DNA from: Candidatus Bipolaricaulis sp.
Lineage (GTDB): Bacteria; Bipolaricaulota; Bipolaricaulia; Bipolaricaulales; Bipolaricaulaceae
Direction of reading: 5' to 3'
Assembly (NCBI GenBank): GCA_020062805.1
Contig: JAGUVP010000159.1
Span: 1 to 12,503, forward strand
DNA length: 12,503 nt
Within the stretch, counting starts at the first letter, position 1. Each line of letters begins with the position of its first letter. The notes under the pieces were generated by a model, which was given only the letters and a program-made list of their open reading frames with translations, was not told the origin of the DNA and searched no databases. Positions 5,354 to 12,503 of the stretch are shown here, in pieces. A program made the translations under genes and the position numbers.

Positions 5354-7048
5354 TTAGTTCTTCTCGATGATCCGCCCCTCGACCTCCGGGTGGACCGGAG
5401 AATGGTGGCGCAGGTAGTCCACCAGCACATCGGCGTCTACGAACGCAAGGATCACGCTCTCCTTCGCCTGCTGGAACACCTCGTAGCCGTCCCCACCGCC
5501 GGCGAGGAAGTTGTTCGTGACGACCTTGTAGGTGGACGTCTTGCGGATCGCCCTGAACCCATCGGCAGCGAGGACTTCGGCGGACACGACCCTCTGCCCA
5601 ACAGGCTGGGCCGGATCCCAGGTGAACCGGATCCCGGCCACGTGGGGAAACCGTCCCGCCACGTTTTCCACCTGAGACACCCCGTTCTCGAGCGCGTTCA
5701 GGATCTGTTCTCCCGTGAGGGTGAGAACCACGAGGTAGTTGCCGAACGGAAGGACCTCCAACGCCTGGCCGAGGGTGACCTCTCCCGCAGGGATGGACGC
5801 TCGGATGCCACCGCCATTGTGGAGGGCGATCTGGGCCCCCGCGGGTGCGGCCTTCCACAGCATCGCGTCAGCGATGAGGTTCCCGAGGTTCGTCTCCCGG
5901 GTCCGCACACGACCTCGGTCTCCATCGAGGTCGGTCTTCGTCGCTCCGATCACGTCGGCCTTCAGCGCGTCGATCGGATCCCGGAATACCGCGAGTTGGG
6001 CCTCGATCTCTTTGTTCATCGGCAACTTGTCCACCGGAACGAGTTCCCCACCCCACGCCTGGAGCACGCCATGCTCGTTGAACGTGACCTCCAGCCGGCC
6101 GAGGTGGAGCGCCTTCTCTCCTGCTTGAACCACCAACGCCGGCACTGAGGCATCGACGACAGAAATCCGGTCCCGGATATTCGCGAGCGTGGCCGGGCCA
6201 ATCCCGCTCACCTGGGTGATCTCCTCGATCGCCGTGAAGGAGCCGTGTGCTCCTCGGTAATCGATGATTCGCTGCGCAAGCGCCGGACCGATCCCCCGAA
6301 GGGTCTCTAGCTCCTCGGACGTCGCGGTGTTGATGTTGATCAGTTTTCTCTCCACCACAACCGGGTACTCCTGAGGCAGGGTGTGGGAATGCCCACCGAC
6401 CACGATATCAATGCCCGTCACCGACTGTGCCAACTCGAGATCCTTCTCCCAACCGAGGTGGGTGAGGGCGATGATCGTGTTCACCCCAAGTGCAGTCAGC
6501 TCCGCCACAGCTTGCCGCGCCACAGCAAACGCATCGTTGATCTGGACGTTCGGTCCGGGATTCGAACTCCACGAGGTGCTCTCCGTGGTCAACCCGAGAA
6601 TCCCCACCTTCCCGCCACGGGTCTCCACAACGACATACGGAAGGATCTTCCCGAGCAGCACTGGTTCTTCAGAGAAGTCGAAGTTGGCGCAGAGAAGGGG
6701 AAAGCTTACGGTGTCCGCCAGCAGGGCGAGACCCGACGGCCCCTCGTTGAACTCGTGGTTTCCGACCGTCATCGCCGTGAACCCCATCCTCTCGAGGACC
6801 CACGCCTCCGCGCCCCCCTTGTGCACCGTGTAGTACAGCGTGCCAAGCATGGCGTCCCCTGCGTGGAGAAGAAGGGCCTCTGGAACCTGGAGGCGGATTT
6901 CTTCGATCAGCGTAGCCTGACGGGCCATGTTCTCGAGCTGGGAATGAGTGTCGTTCGTATGGAGGATGGTGAAGGTCCAGTTCTGTGCCCAACTCAGCAG
7001 CGCCACACCGATCATCAACAGCATCAGAACGAACATCGCTCTCTTCAT
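5354..7048 (-). CDS. Exported 5'-nucleotidase with inserted ComEA-type HhH domain
   Basis: 564 aa, UshA-type. The signal peptide (residues 1-21, ending in WAQ) sends it out of the cytoplasm. The metallophosphatase domain has D33 and H35 (NDTH), D65 (HAGD), N97-H98 (GNHEF), H197 (LTHLGW) and H220/H222 (GGHSH). The C-terminal substrate domain has NGGGIR (411-416) and NNFLAGGGDGY (512-522). It hydrolyses 5'-nucleotides to nucleosides and phosphate. The unusual part is residues about 236-297, between GGHSH and the strand PALVVQAG, where a complete double helix-hairpin-helix domain is inserted (ININTATSEEL, RGIGPALAQRI, SGIGPATLANI). It is like the DNA-binding domain of ComEA. All metal ligands are kept, so activity is expected, perhaps on nucleotides released from bound DNA. 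A strong GAGGAGGT lies 4 bases upstream of the ATG. Its product would feed the purine nucleoside phosphorylase encoded next to it. Confidence 0.93.
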   Translation of the reverse strand: MKRAMFVLMLLMIGVALLSWAQNWTFTILHTNDTHSQLENMARQATLIEEIRLQVPEALLLHAGDAMLGTLYYTVHKGGAEAWVLERMGFTAMTVGNHEFNEGPSGLALLADTVSFPLLCANFDFSEEPVLLGKILPYVVVETRGGKVGILGLTTESTSWSSNPGPNVQINDAFAVARQAVAELTALGVNTIIALTHLGWEKDLELAQSVTGIDIVVGGHSHTLPQEYPVVVERKLININTATSEELETLRGIGPALAQRIIDYRGAHGSFTAIEEITQVSGIGPATLANIRDRISVVDASVPALVVQAGEKALHLGRLEVTFNEHGVLQAWGGELVPVDKLPMNKEIEAQLAVFRDPIDALKADVIGATKTDLDGDRGRVRTRETNLGNLIADAMLWKAAPAGAQIALHNGGGIRASIPAGEVTLGQALEVLPFGNYLVVLTLTGEQILNALENGVSQVENVAGRFPHVAGIRFTWDPAQPVGQRVVSAEVLAADGFRAIRKTSTYKVVTNNFLAGGGDGYEVFQQAKESVILAFVDADVLVDYLRHHSPVHPEVEGRIIEKN

Positions 7049-7098
7049 CGTGACCTCCTCGTGACGGACTTCGGTGCAAGAAACAACGTTTGAAGCAA
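7045..7098 (-). CDS. Possible 17-residue leader ORF upstream of the nucleotidase
   Basis: A TTG-started frame of 17 codons lies 5 bases after a very strong GGAAGGAGGTG site (7114-7104). Its TGA overlaps the nucleotidase ATG (ATGA). This could be a coupling leader peptide. Alternatively the strong site may be a standby or vestigial ribosome site. The peptide shows no recognised attenuation pattern such as repeated codons. Coding is unproven. Confidence 0.25.
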   Translation of the reverse strand: MLQTLFLAPKSVTRRSR

Positions 7099-7103
7099 GC
7101 TTT

Positions 7104-7134
7104 CACCTCCTTCCGCCCAGCCGGAACCGGGCGG
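7104..7134 (-). promoter_or_regulatory. Hairpin overlapping a strong Shine-Dalgarno in the nucleotidase leader
   Basis: CCGCCC (7134-7129, minus) can pair with GGGCGG (7118-7113), whose last two bases are the first bases of the SD GGAAGGAGGTG (7114-7104). The fold could modulate ribosome access. A second SD, GAGGAGGT, at 7060-7053 serves the nucleotidase itself. The rest of 7135-7347 has no convincing gene. It includes an AT-rich promoter island (7141-7215) and a hairpin (7268-7295). Confidence 0.35.
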
Positions 7135-7161
7135 TCGCCATGTAGTAAGTTAGTAACCCCT

Positions 7162-7191
7162 AGAATACACCACTTCATAATGTAAAGGCAA
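7162..7191 (-). promoter_or_regulatory. Probable promoter of the nucleotidase gene
   Basis: On the minus strand, TTGCCT (7191-7186) and TATTCT (7167-7162) are 18 bases apart, inside the only AT-rich patch between pnp and the nucleotidase. It would give a leader of roughly 105 bases. Confidence 0.45.
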
Positions 7192-7267
7192 CTTATGTGG
7201 CAAAACCCAGAATCATTGGGCATGATGGTCTTGTCTTGGGTGAGTCCCCCCACAGACCTCCCCGTCC

Positions 7268-7295
7268 CACGGTGTCACGGCCAGCACACACCGTG
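7268..7295. repeat. Perfect 8-base inverted repeat after pnp
   Basis: CACGGTGT and ACACCGTG are separated by 12 bases, 53 bases after the pnp stop. There is no T tract on either side, so it is a weak terminator candidate; it may instead be an RNA-stability hairpin or a binding site. No other clear terminator for the clpC-radA-disA-pnp unit was found before the nucleotidase promoter. Confidence 0.3.
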
Positions 7296-7347
7296 AAGGA
7301 TAGGCCGAAAAACGGAAAGGCCTCTGCCCGAACCCGGTGGCGCAGCC

Positions 7348-8157
7348 CTACAGGTGTGGGACGAGGGCTGTAAGGAGGCGCCCGAGGTCGGCGGCCCGGC
7401 GGCGGGAGGTCTCGATGACCTCGTCGTGGGATAGGGGCTGCGGCGAGACCCCTGCCGCAAGGTTGGTGACGCAGGAAATCCCAAGGATCTTCATCCCGGC
7501 GTGGCGGGCGACGATCGCCTCGGGCACGGTGGACATCCCCACCAAGTCCGCTCCCAACGCCCGGAACGCCCGGATCTCGGCCGGGGTCTCGTACGACGGC
7601 CCGAGGGTCGCCAGGTACACCCCCTCCTTGAGTCGAATCCCGAGGTCCCACGCTACATCCCGCGCGACCTTCCGCAGCGCAGGGTCGTAGACCTCCGTCA
7701 TGTCGGGGAACCGCGGGCCGAGGGAATCGAGGTTGGACCCGCGCAAGGGGTTGTCTCCGAGAAGGTTGATGTGGTCGGAGAGGAGCACGAGGTCCCCTGC
7801 CTCCAAGCCGTAGGCGATCCCGCCCGAGGCGTTGGTGAGGACGAGGGCCTTCACGCCCAGCCGAGCGTACGCGCGCACGGGGAGGGCGACGTCGGCTAGA
7901 GGATGGCCCTCGTAGTGATGGACCCGACCCCGCTGGACGAGGACCGTCCGGCCGGAGACCACTCCCACCGCAACCTCACCGGCATGGCCCGCCACAGACG
8001 GGGCTGGAAACCCGGGGATCTCCCCAAACGGCAGCGCCCGCTCCTGCTCCAAAGGGAACACCCCAGACAGCCCCGACCCGAGGACGACCGCCGCGTCGGG
8101 CTTCCCCAGCCTGGCCAGCGCCTTCGCCGCCCGCTCGATCCGCTCCATCTCCTCCAT
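7348..8157 (-). CDS. Purine nucleoside phosphorylase (class I, trimeric type)
   Basis: 269 aa, of usual length for trimeric PNP. It cleaves purine (deoxy)nucleosides with phosphate to base and (deoxy)ribose 1-phosphate, in the cytoplasm. Phosphate-site motifs are VVLGSGLSG (S29) and GRVHHYEGH (H81). The purine site has E190 in LGPSYETPAE, M208 in VGMSTVPEAI, N232 in CVTNLAAG, and H244 in LSHDEV. The Asn in TNLAAG fits 6-oxopurine (inosine/guanosine) preference, as in mammalian-type PNPs. Starts at M1 or M4 are both possible; M1 lies 6 bases after GAGGAGGGG. The gene follows disA by 64 bases with no promoter or terminator seen between, so it is probably the last gene of the clpC-radA-disA unit. 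MTA phosphorylase is an alternative in this superfamily, but GMSTVPEAI and the length favour PNP. Confidence 0.92.
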   Translation of the reverse strand: MEEMERIERAAKALARLGKPDAAVVLGSGLSGVFPLEQERALPFGEIPGFPAPSVAGHAGEVAVGVVSGRTVLVQRGRVHHYEGHPLADVALPVRAYARLGVKALVLTNASGGIAYGLEAGDLVLLSDHINLLGDNPLRGSNLDSLGPRFPDMTEVYDPALRKVARDVAWDLGIRLKEGVYLATLGPSYETPAEIRAFRALGADLVGMSTVPEAIVARHAGMKILGISCVTNLAAGVSPQPLSHDEVIETSRRRAADLGRLLTALVPHL

Positions 8158-8221
8158 CCTCGTCCCCTCCTCTCTCCCCTACAGCCACAAACCATCGACC
8201 ATCCAACCGATCACCGAAGTG

Positions 8222-9286
8222 CTAGAACCCGTCCATCGTCGCCGTGTACCCGTTCTTGAACCGGCCCAGGCCGAACTCGATCGCCCGGGCGCGGGCCTCG
8301 GCGATCCCCTTCACCCGATCGAGCTGCCGCCGCGAGGCGCGGTACACCTTGTCCACAGTCCCGATTTCCTCGATCAATCGCTCGATCACGGAGATCGGGA
8401 GACGCGGAACTTTGGACAACAGCCGATACCCCCGCGATGGGATCGGATCCTCGACGTCCTGGTCGGGGGTGATCCCCAACGGGCGGAGGACCGCGTCCGG
8501 CCTCAGCACGTCCTCGGGAGACAGGGTGAGGAGCTCATCCACAACCTCCTCAGCCGACCGCGGGCCATCCTTGAAGTCTCGCACGAGCAACTCCATCTCT
8601 TCGCGAACACCCCGGATGAGAGCGGTGAGGTGCCGTTCTGGAAGCTCCCGATGCACCCCGAGCTCAACGAGGGTTCTGCTCACATCCCATTCCAACTCCA
8701 TCATGTACAGGGCGCGCTGGAGAACGGCGGCAACGTGGGACGGAAACACCCGACGCTCAAACTCGAGCTGGGCGAGCTCGGTGAGAAGCTCCCGCAACTC
8801 TCGCCGGTACCGGTCGAGGATCTGCAGCCCCTGGGATACACGGGCAAGGAGGGTTTGGATGTCCTGGATCTCGTGCCGCCACGCGCCATGGAACAGGGTC
8901 ACCCGGTGGACATCCTCGGACACGGCGACCACCAGCCGCTCCAACTGCCGCGCCACCTGCTCCGCCACCCGGTGGCGGGTGCCCGTCTCCTGGGACGGGA
9001 TCGCGGGATCAGGGGTCAGGTGGGCGTTGGCGTAGAGGATTGTCTTGAGGTCCTCGTCCACGATCACGGCCCGATCCATCTTCGACAGCTCGACGATCGC
9101 CTGGGGGGTGAACGGCACATCGAGATCGAACCCGGCGGCAACGAGAGGACCCGCCACCGTCCGATCGGCAACGAGAATCAGGCCACCCCTTCCGAGCTGC
9201 ACCACACGGTCGATCGCCTCCCGCAGGGGCGTGCCCGGCGCGGTACGCCGCAGGAACTCCAGCCGCAGATCCTTCCTTCCTCCCAT
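8222..9286 (-). CDS. disA: DNA integrity scanning diadenylate cyclase DisA
   Basis: 354 aa, of normal length. It makes c-di-AMP from two ATP in an octamer, and its activity falls when the protein meets branched DNA. The N-terminal DAC domain has the TGTRHRVAE motif (101-109, RHR intact) and ILYANAHL. However, the DGA motif reads DRA (D71-R72-A73), with Arg in place of the invariant Gly. The middle part (about 130-285) is a helical linker, and the C-terminal helix-hairpin-helix domain has RGYRLLSKVPRLP and VKGIAEARARAI. The gene starts one base after the radA stop and has no good ribosome site of its own, so it is translationally coupled. The clpC-radA-disA order is that of Firmicutes. Identity is certain; full activity is less so because of the Gly to Arg change. 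Confidence 0.95.
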   Translation of the reverse strand: MGGRKDLRLEFLRRTAPGTPLREAIDRVVQLGRGGLILVADRTVAGPLVAAGFDLDVPFTPQAIVELSKMDRAVIVDEDLKTILYANAHLTPDPAIPSQETGTRHRVAEQVARQLERLVVAVSEDVHRVTLFHGAWRHEIQDIQTLLARVSQGLQILDRYRRELRELLTELAQLEFERRVFPSHVAAVLQRALYMMELEWDVSRTLVELGVHRELPERHLTALIRGVREEMELLVRDFKDGPRSAEEVVDELLTLSPEDVLRPDAVLRPLGITPDQDVEDPIPSRGYRLLSKVPRLPISVIERLIEEIGTVDKVYRASRRQLDRVKGIAEARARAIEFGLGRFKNGYTATMDGF

Positions 9287-9287
9287 G

Positions 9288-10616
9288 TCAGGTCAGGTCG
9301 AGCGCCCCCATCGCCTCCGCGAGCGTCGGGGCCTCGACCACGTCCAAGGATAGACGCTTGGGGAGAGGTCCCTTGGGCACGATTGCCCGGCTGAATCCGA
9401 GCTTCGCCACCTCGCCGAGCCGCTCCGGTCCTCTGCGCACGGGACGGATCTCCCCGGACAAGCCGACCTCTCCCAGCACGACCGTGTCGGCGGGGATGGC
9501 CCGGTTGCGCACGCTCCCCAGGATCGCCGCACACACCCCAAGGTCCGCCGCCGGCTCCCGCACGTCGAGCCCTCCCGCCACGGCAAGGTACACATCCATC
9601 GCCCGCACGTGCACGCCGAGGTGCTTCTCGATGACCGCAAGGAGAACAGATGTTCTGTTTAGGTCAAGTCCAGCGGCTCGTCGCTGAGGCGGGCCGTACC
9701 CCCCACCCGGAGCAACGAGGGCCTGGATTTCAACGAGAAGTGTCCGCGATCCCTCAAGCACAGGGACGATCGCTGCCCCCGGCTTGGGCGCCCGGTCTTG
9801 GGATACGAAGAACATCGAAGGATTCGCCACCTCCGTGAGTCCGGCTGGACCCATCTGGAGTACCGCGACCTCAGCCGTGGATCCGAACCGGTTCTTCAGG
9901 CAACGCAGGAGGCGGAGGTCTCCCTCTTTCACCCCCTCGAGCTGCACCGCAGCGTCCACGAGATGCTCCACGGTTTTCGGGCCCGCGAACTCCCCACCCT
10001 TCGTGATGTGAGACACGAGGAACGTGACCATCCCCAGCCCCTTCGCCAGGCGCGCGAGGTGAGCCGCGGCTTCCCGTACCTGGACGAGGCTCCCGATCTC
10101 TCCCCCGTCGGGGCGGGCGAGCACCGTCTGCAGAGAGTCCACGACCAGCACGGCCGGCTCGACCGCCTCCACCGCCCGCACGATCGCCAGGAGTTCCTGC
10201 TCGGACTGAAGGTAGAGGGAGGCTTCGGAAACCCCCAGCCGGTCCGCCCGCAGCTTGACCTGGGACACGGCTTCTTCGCCAGAAACGTACAGCACCTTCC
10301 CGTTCTGGCTCGCAAGCCGGGAGGCGAGCTGCAGAAGAAGCGTGGACTTGCCCACACCCGGCTCCCCGCCGAACAGGACCACCGTTCCCGGAAGAAGCCC
10401 GCCCAACACCCGATCCACCTCGGGCATGCCCGTCGTGAGGCGCTCGCCGGACAGGGCCGGGACCTCGGACACGGGGCGGGGGAGATCGCCTCCCCCTACG
10501 TTTTCGGCGAGGGCTGGGTCGGCAGCCTCTTCGAACGACTCCCACTGCCCACAGCCGGGGCAACGGCCCAGCCACTTCGGAGACTGGTAGCCGCACCCCC
10601 GGCAGCGGTAGGACAT
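9288..10616 (-). CDS. radA: DNA repair protein RadA (Sms)
   Basis: 442 aa, full length. RecA-like ATPase that helps recombination repair and branch migration. It starts with a C4 zinc finger (C5, C8, C19, C22 in CRGCG and RCPGCGQW). Walker A is GGEPGVGKST (83-92, K90), Walker B is VLVVDS (156-161), and the RadA-specific KNRFG is at 241-245. The C-terminal Lon-like domain (about 290-442) has LNRTSVLLAVIEKHLG and GEVGLSGEIRPV. No residue expected of the family is visibly missing. The ATG follows the clpC TAG with no gap; AAGGAG overlaps the clpC end, 3 bases from the start. In B. subtilis, RadA binds DisA and lowers its c-di-AMP output, so the close coupling with disA here has a functional reading. 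Confidence 0.97.
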   Translation of the reverse strand: MSYRCRGCGYQSPKWLGRCPGCGQWESFEEAADPALAENVGGGDLPRPVSEVPALSGERLTTGMPEVDRVLGGLLPGTVVLFGGEPGVGKSTLLLQLASRLASQNGKVLYVSGEEAVSQVKLRADRLGVSEASLYLQSEQELLAIVRAVEAVEPAVLVVDSLQTVLARPDGGEIGSLVQVREAAAHLARLAKGLGMVTFLVSHITKGGEFAGPKTVEHLVDAAVQLEGVKEGDLRLLRCLKNRFGSTAEVAVLQMGPAGLTEVANPSMFFVSQDRAPKPGAAIVPVLEGSRTLLVEIQALVAPGGGYGPPQRRAAGLDLNRTSVLLAVIEKHLGVHVRAMDVYLAVAGGLDVREPAADLGVCAAILGSVRNRAIPADTVVLGEVGLSGEIRPVRRGPERLGEVAKLGFSRAIVPKGPLPKRLSLDVVEAPTLAEAMGALDLT

Positions 10617-12503
10617 CTACTCCTTCCGCACCGCGATCTCGCCGTCCTGGGCCTCGGCCACAACCCGGCACCCGGCGGGGAACTCCTTCGTCAGGATCCG
10701 CTCGGCGATCGGGTCCTCGAGCAGCCGCTCGATCGCCCGTCCCATCGGGCGAGCCCCGTACTTCTCGTCGTACCCTCGCTCGGTGATCATCTCCCACGCC
10801 GAAGGATCAAGAACGAGTTCGATCGCGTGCTCTTCCTTGAGGCGGCTGCTCAGCCGGCCGATGAACAGATCGGCGATGTTCTTCACCTGCTCCCTTGTCA
10901 GGGAGTGGAACACGATCACGTCGTCGAGCCGGTTCAGAAACTCAGGCGAGAACTCCTTGCGCACCTCGCTCATCACCCGCGCCTTCATGTCCCGGTACGC
11001 CTGTTCGGACTCGATGTCCGCTGTGCTGAACCCGACCCCGGTCCGGTCCACGATCAGCTTGCTTCCCACGTTGGAGGTCATGATGAGCACGGTATTGCGG
11101 AAGTCCACCTTCCGCCCTTGGGAGTCGGTGAGGATCCCATCGTCCATCACCTGAAGCAGGATGTTGAACACGTCACGGTGGGCCTTCTCGATCTCGTCGA
11201 ACAGGACGACAGAGTACGGCCGGCGGCGCACGGCCTCGGTGAGTTGGCCTGCTTCTTCGTACCCCACGTACCCGGGCGGGGCCCCCACGAGGCGGGACAC
11301 GGCGAACCGCTCCACGTACTCCGACATGTCGATGCGGATCAGCGCATCGTCGTCCCCAAACAGGAACCCGGCCAGCGTCCGTGCCAGCTCCGTCTTCCCC
11401 ACGCCTGTGGGGCCAAGGAACAGGAACGATCCAATGGGCCTCCGGGGGTCCTTCACCCCGGCGTAGGCGCGGCGGATCGCCCGAGCGGTGGACTTCACCG
11501 CCTCGTCCTGGCCCACGTACCGTTCGTGGATCTTCTCCTCCATGTGGACAAGGCGGGCGGTGTCCTCCTCCTGGAGATGACGGACCGGAATCCCCGTCCA
11601 CGCGGACACAGTCGCGGCCACCCGTTCCCCTTCCACGACCGGCACCGCCGGTTCCCGTCCGACCTCTTCGAACTTCTTCAGCTCCTCAACCTTTGTCGCC
11701 CGTTGGTCGCGGATCCGGGCGGCGAGCTCGTAGTTCTGGTCGGCCACCGCCGCTTCCTCCTCATCCTCGAGTCGGGTGATCTCCTCGAGGAGGGCCCGCG
11801 CCTCCGGCGGGAGTTCGGCCGCCGCGAGGCGGACCTTGGCCGATGTCTCGTCCACGAGGTCGATCGCCTTGTCCGGGAGGAACTGATCCGTGATGTACCG
11901 GTCGGCGAGGCGTGCTGCCTGCCACAGGGCGTCATCCGTGATCTGGACCCCGTGGTGTTCCTCGTAGCGTTGCCTCAGCCCGTGGAGGATCTTCACCGTA
12001 TCGTCGATGGACGGTTCGTCCACGTACACGGTCTTGAACCGGCGCTTGAGGGCAGGGTCCTTCTCGATCGACTTCCGGTAGTCGTCGGGGGTCGCCGTGC
12101 CGATGCACTGCAGGGCCCCGGACGCGAGGGGCGGCTTCAGGATCGCCGAGGCGTCGATCGCTCCCTCGGCCCCGCCCGCGCCAACCACGGTCTGAAGCTC
12201 GTCGATGAACAGGATGATGTTGTCCACGCTCATAACCTGGTTGAGGATCGTCTTCAACCGTTGCTCGAACTCGCCGCGGTACTTGGTGCCCGCGACGATT
12301 CCCGCCATGTCCAGCTCGACGATCTCCTTCTGGGCAAGCGCCGACGGAACGTCGCCGGCGGCGATCTTCTGGGCGAGGCCCTCCACGATCGCCGTCTTGC
12401 CGACGCCCGACTCGCCGATGAGCGCGGGGTTGTTCTTCTTGCGCCGGCACAGGATCTCCACCACCCGTTCCAGCTCGCGATCGCGGCCGATGACCGGGTC
12501 GAG
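10617..12503 (-). CDS. clpC: ATP-dependent Clp protease ATPase subunit ClpC, C-terminal 628 residues (cut by right edge)
   Basis: AAA+ unfoldase that feeds proteins into ClpP. The frame is open to the window edge, where it reads [14 protein letters not shown], so the GTG at 12464 is an internal codon, not the start. In visible numbering, AAA1 has Walker A GESGVGKT (30-37), pore loop KYRGEF (74-79) and Walker B LFIDE (98-102). A UVR-type coiled segment (about 238-278, with [12 protein letters not shown]) marks it as ClpC rather than ClpB or ClpA. AAA2 has Walker A GPTGVGKT (364-371), pore loop GYVGYEE and Walker [11 protein letters not shown]. The VGF tripeptide (490-492) in TGVGFS is the ClpP-binding loop. 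The N-terminal Clp-N repeats lie outside the window. The gene ends at TAG, immediately followed by the radA ATG. Confidence 0.96.
   Translation of the reverse strand, partial: LDPVIGRDRELERVVEILCRRKKNNPALIGESGVGKTAIVEGLAQKIAAGDVPSALAQKEIVELDMAGIVAGTKYRGEFEQRLKTILNQVMSVDNIILFIDELQTVVGAGGAEGAIDASAILKPPLASGALQCIGTATPDDYRKSIEKDPALKRRFKTVYVDEPSIDDTVKILHGLRQRYEEHHGVQITDDALWQAARLADRYITDQFLPDKAIDLVDETSAKVRLAAAELPPEARALLEEITRLEDEEEAAVADQNYELAARIRDQRATKVEELKKFEEVGREPAVPVVEGERVAATVSAWTGIPVRHLQEEDTARLVHMEEKIHERYVGQDEAVKSTARAIRRAYAGVKDPRRPIGSFLFLGPTGVGKTELARTLAGFLFGDDDALIRIDMSEYVERFAVSRLVGAPPGYVGYEEAGQLTEAVRRRPYSVVLFDEIEKAHRDVFNILLQVMDDGILTDSQGRKVDFRNTVLIMTSNVGSKLIVDRTGVGFSTADIESEQAYRDMKARVMSEVRKEFSPEFLNRLDDVIVFHSLTREQVKNIADLFIGRLSSRLKEEHAIELVLDPSAWEMITERGYDEKYGARPMGRAIERLLEDPIAERILTKEFPAGCRVVAEAQDGEIAVRKE

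Noticed and set aside
6669..7253. Minus-strand open frame of 194 codons overlapping the nucleotidase start
   Set aside because: It overlaps the nucleotidase by about 380 bases in another frame. Its upstream part is AT-rich promoter sequence and no motif is present.
8219..9394. Plus-strand open frame of 391 codons
   Set aside because: It is entirely antisense to disA and the end of radA, which are certain genes, and its translation has no recognisable motif.
12462..12464. GTG as possible start codon of clpC
   Set aside because: The frame continues upstream to the window edge with the conserved ClpC sequence DPVIGRDRE, so the GTG is internal.

Overview
This is a 12.5 kb stretch of a high-GC bacterial chromosome with densely packed genes. 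All convincing genes are on the minus strand except two short plus-strand ones. The clpC-radA-disA block, signal-peptide proteins and lipoate genes suggest a deep-branching or Gram-positive-like bacterium. The secreted proteins remind me of Bipolaricaulota/Acetothermia genomes, but that is a low-confidence inference; no rRNA or other taxonomic marker is present. No IS element, CRISPR array, tRNA or rRNA was seen.

Layout, left to right. (1) 1-1101, minus: a lipoate operon transcribed as free-standing lipoyl-domain protein, lipB, then lipA (cut by the left edge). The reading frames overlap by 4 and 28 bases. A promoter-like sequence and an upstream terminator hairpin precede it. (2) 1202-1831, minus: a membrane-anchored, cysteine-rich protein of unknown function. 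(3) 1992-3282, minus: a DUF4097-like lipoprotein with an 18-residue TSNG repeat, followed after 4 bases by a small unknown gene and a probable terminator. (4) 3431-4099, plus: a secreted protein of unknown function with a clear promoter, ribosome-binding site and terminator. (5) 4293-5117, minus: a NIF3-family metal protein, divergent from a 36-residue zinc-ribbon protein (5192-5302, plus). (6) 5354-7048, minus: an exported 5'-nucleotidase carrying an inserted ComEA-type helix-hairpin-helix domain. (7) 7348-12503, minus: purine nucleoside phosphorylase, disA, radA and clpC (cut by the right edge), read clpC to radA to disA to pnp.

How the genes fit together. clpC-radA-disA matches the end of the well-known Firmicute ctsR-mcsA-mcsB-clpC-radA-disA order: protein quality control, recombination repair, and c-di-AMP synthesis coupled to DNA scanning. 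The following pnp and 5'-nucleotidase genes form a plausible purine-salvage pair: exported dephosphorylation of nucleotides, then phosphorolysis of the nucleosides inside the cell. The lipoate operon encodes an acceptor domain together with the two enzymes that would make its cofactor.

The points most worth checking are the helix-hairpin-helix insertion inside the nucleotidase, an Arg replacing the Gly of the DisA DGA motif, the free-standing lipoyl domain, and the 36-residue zinc ribbon.
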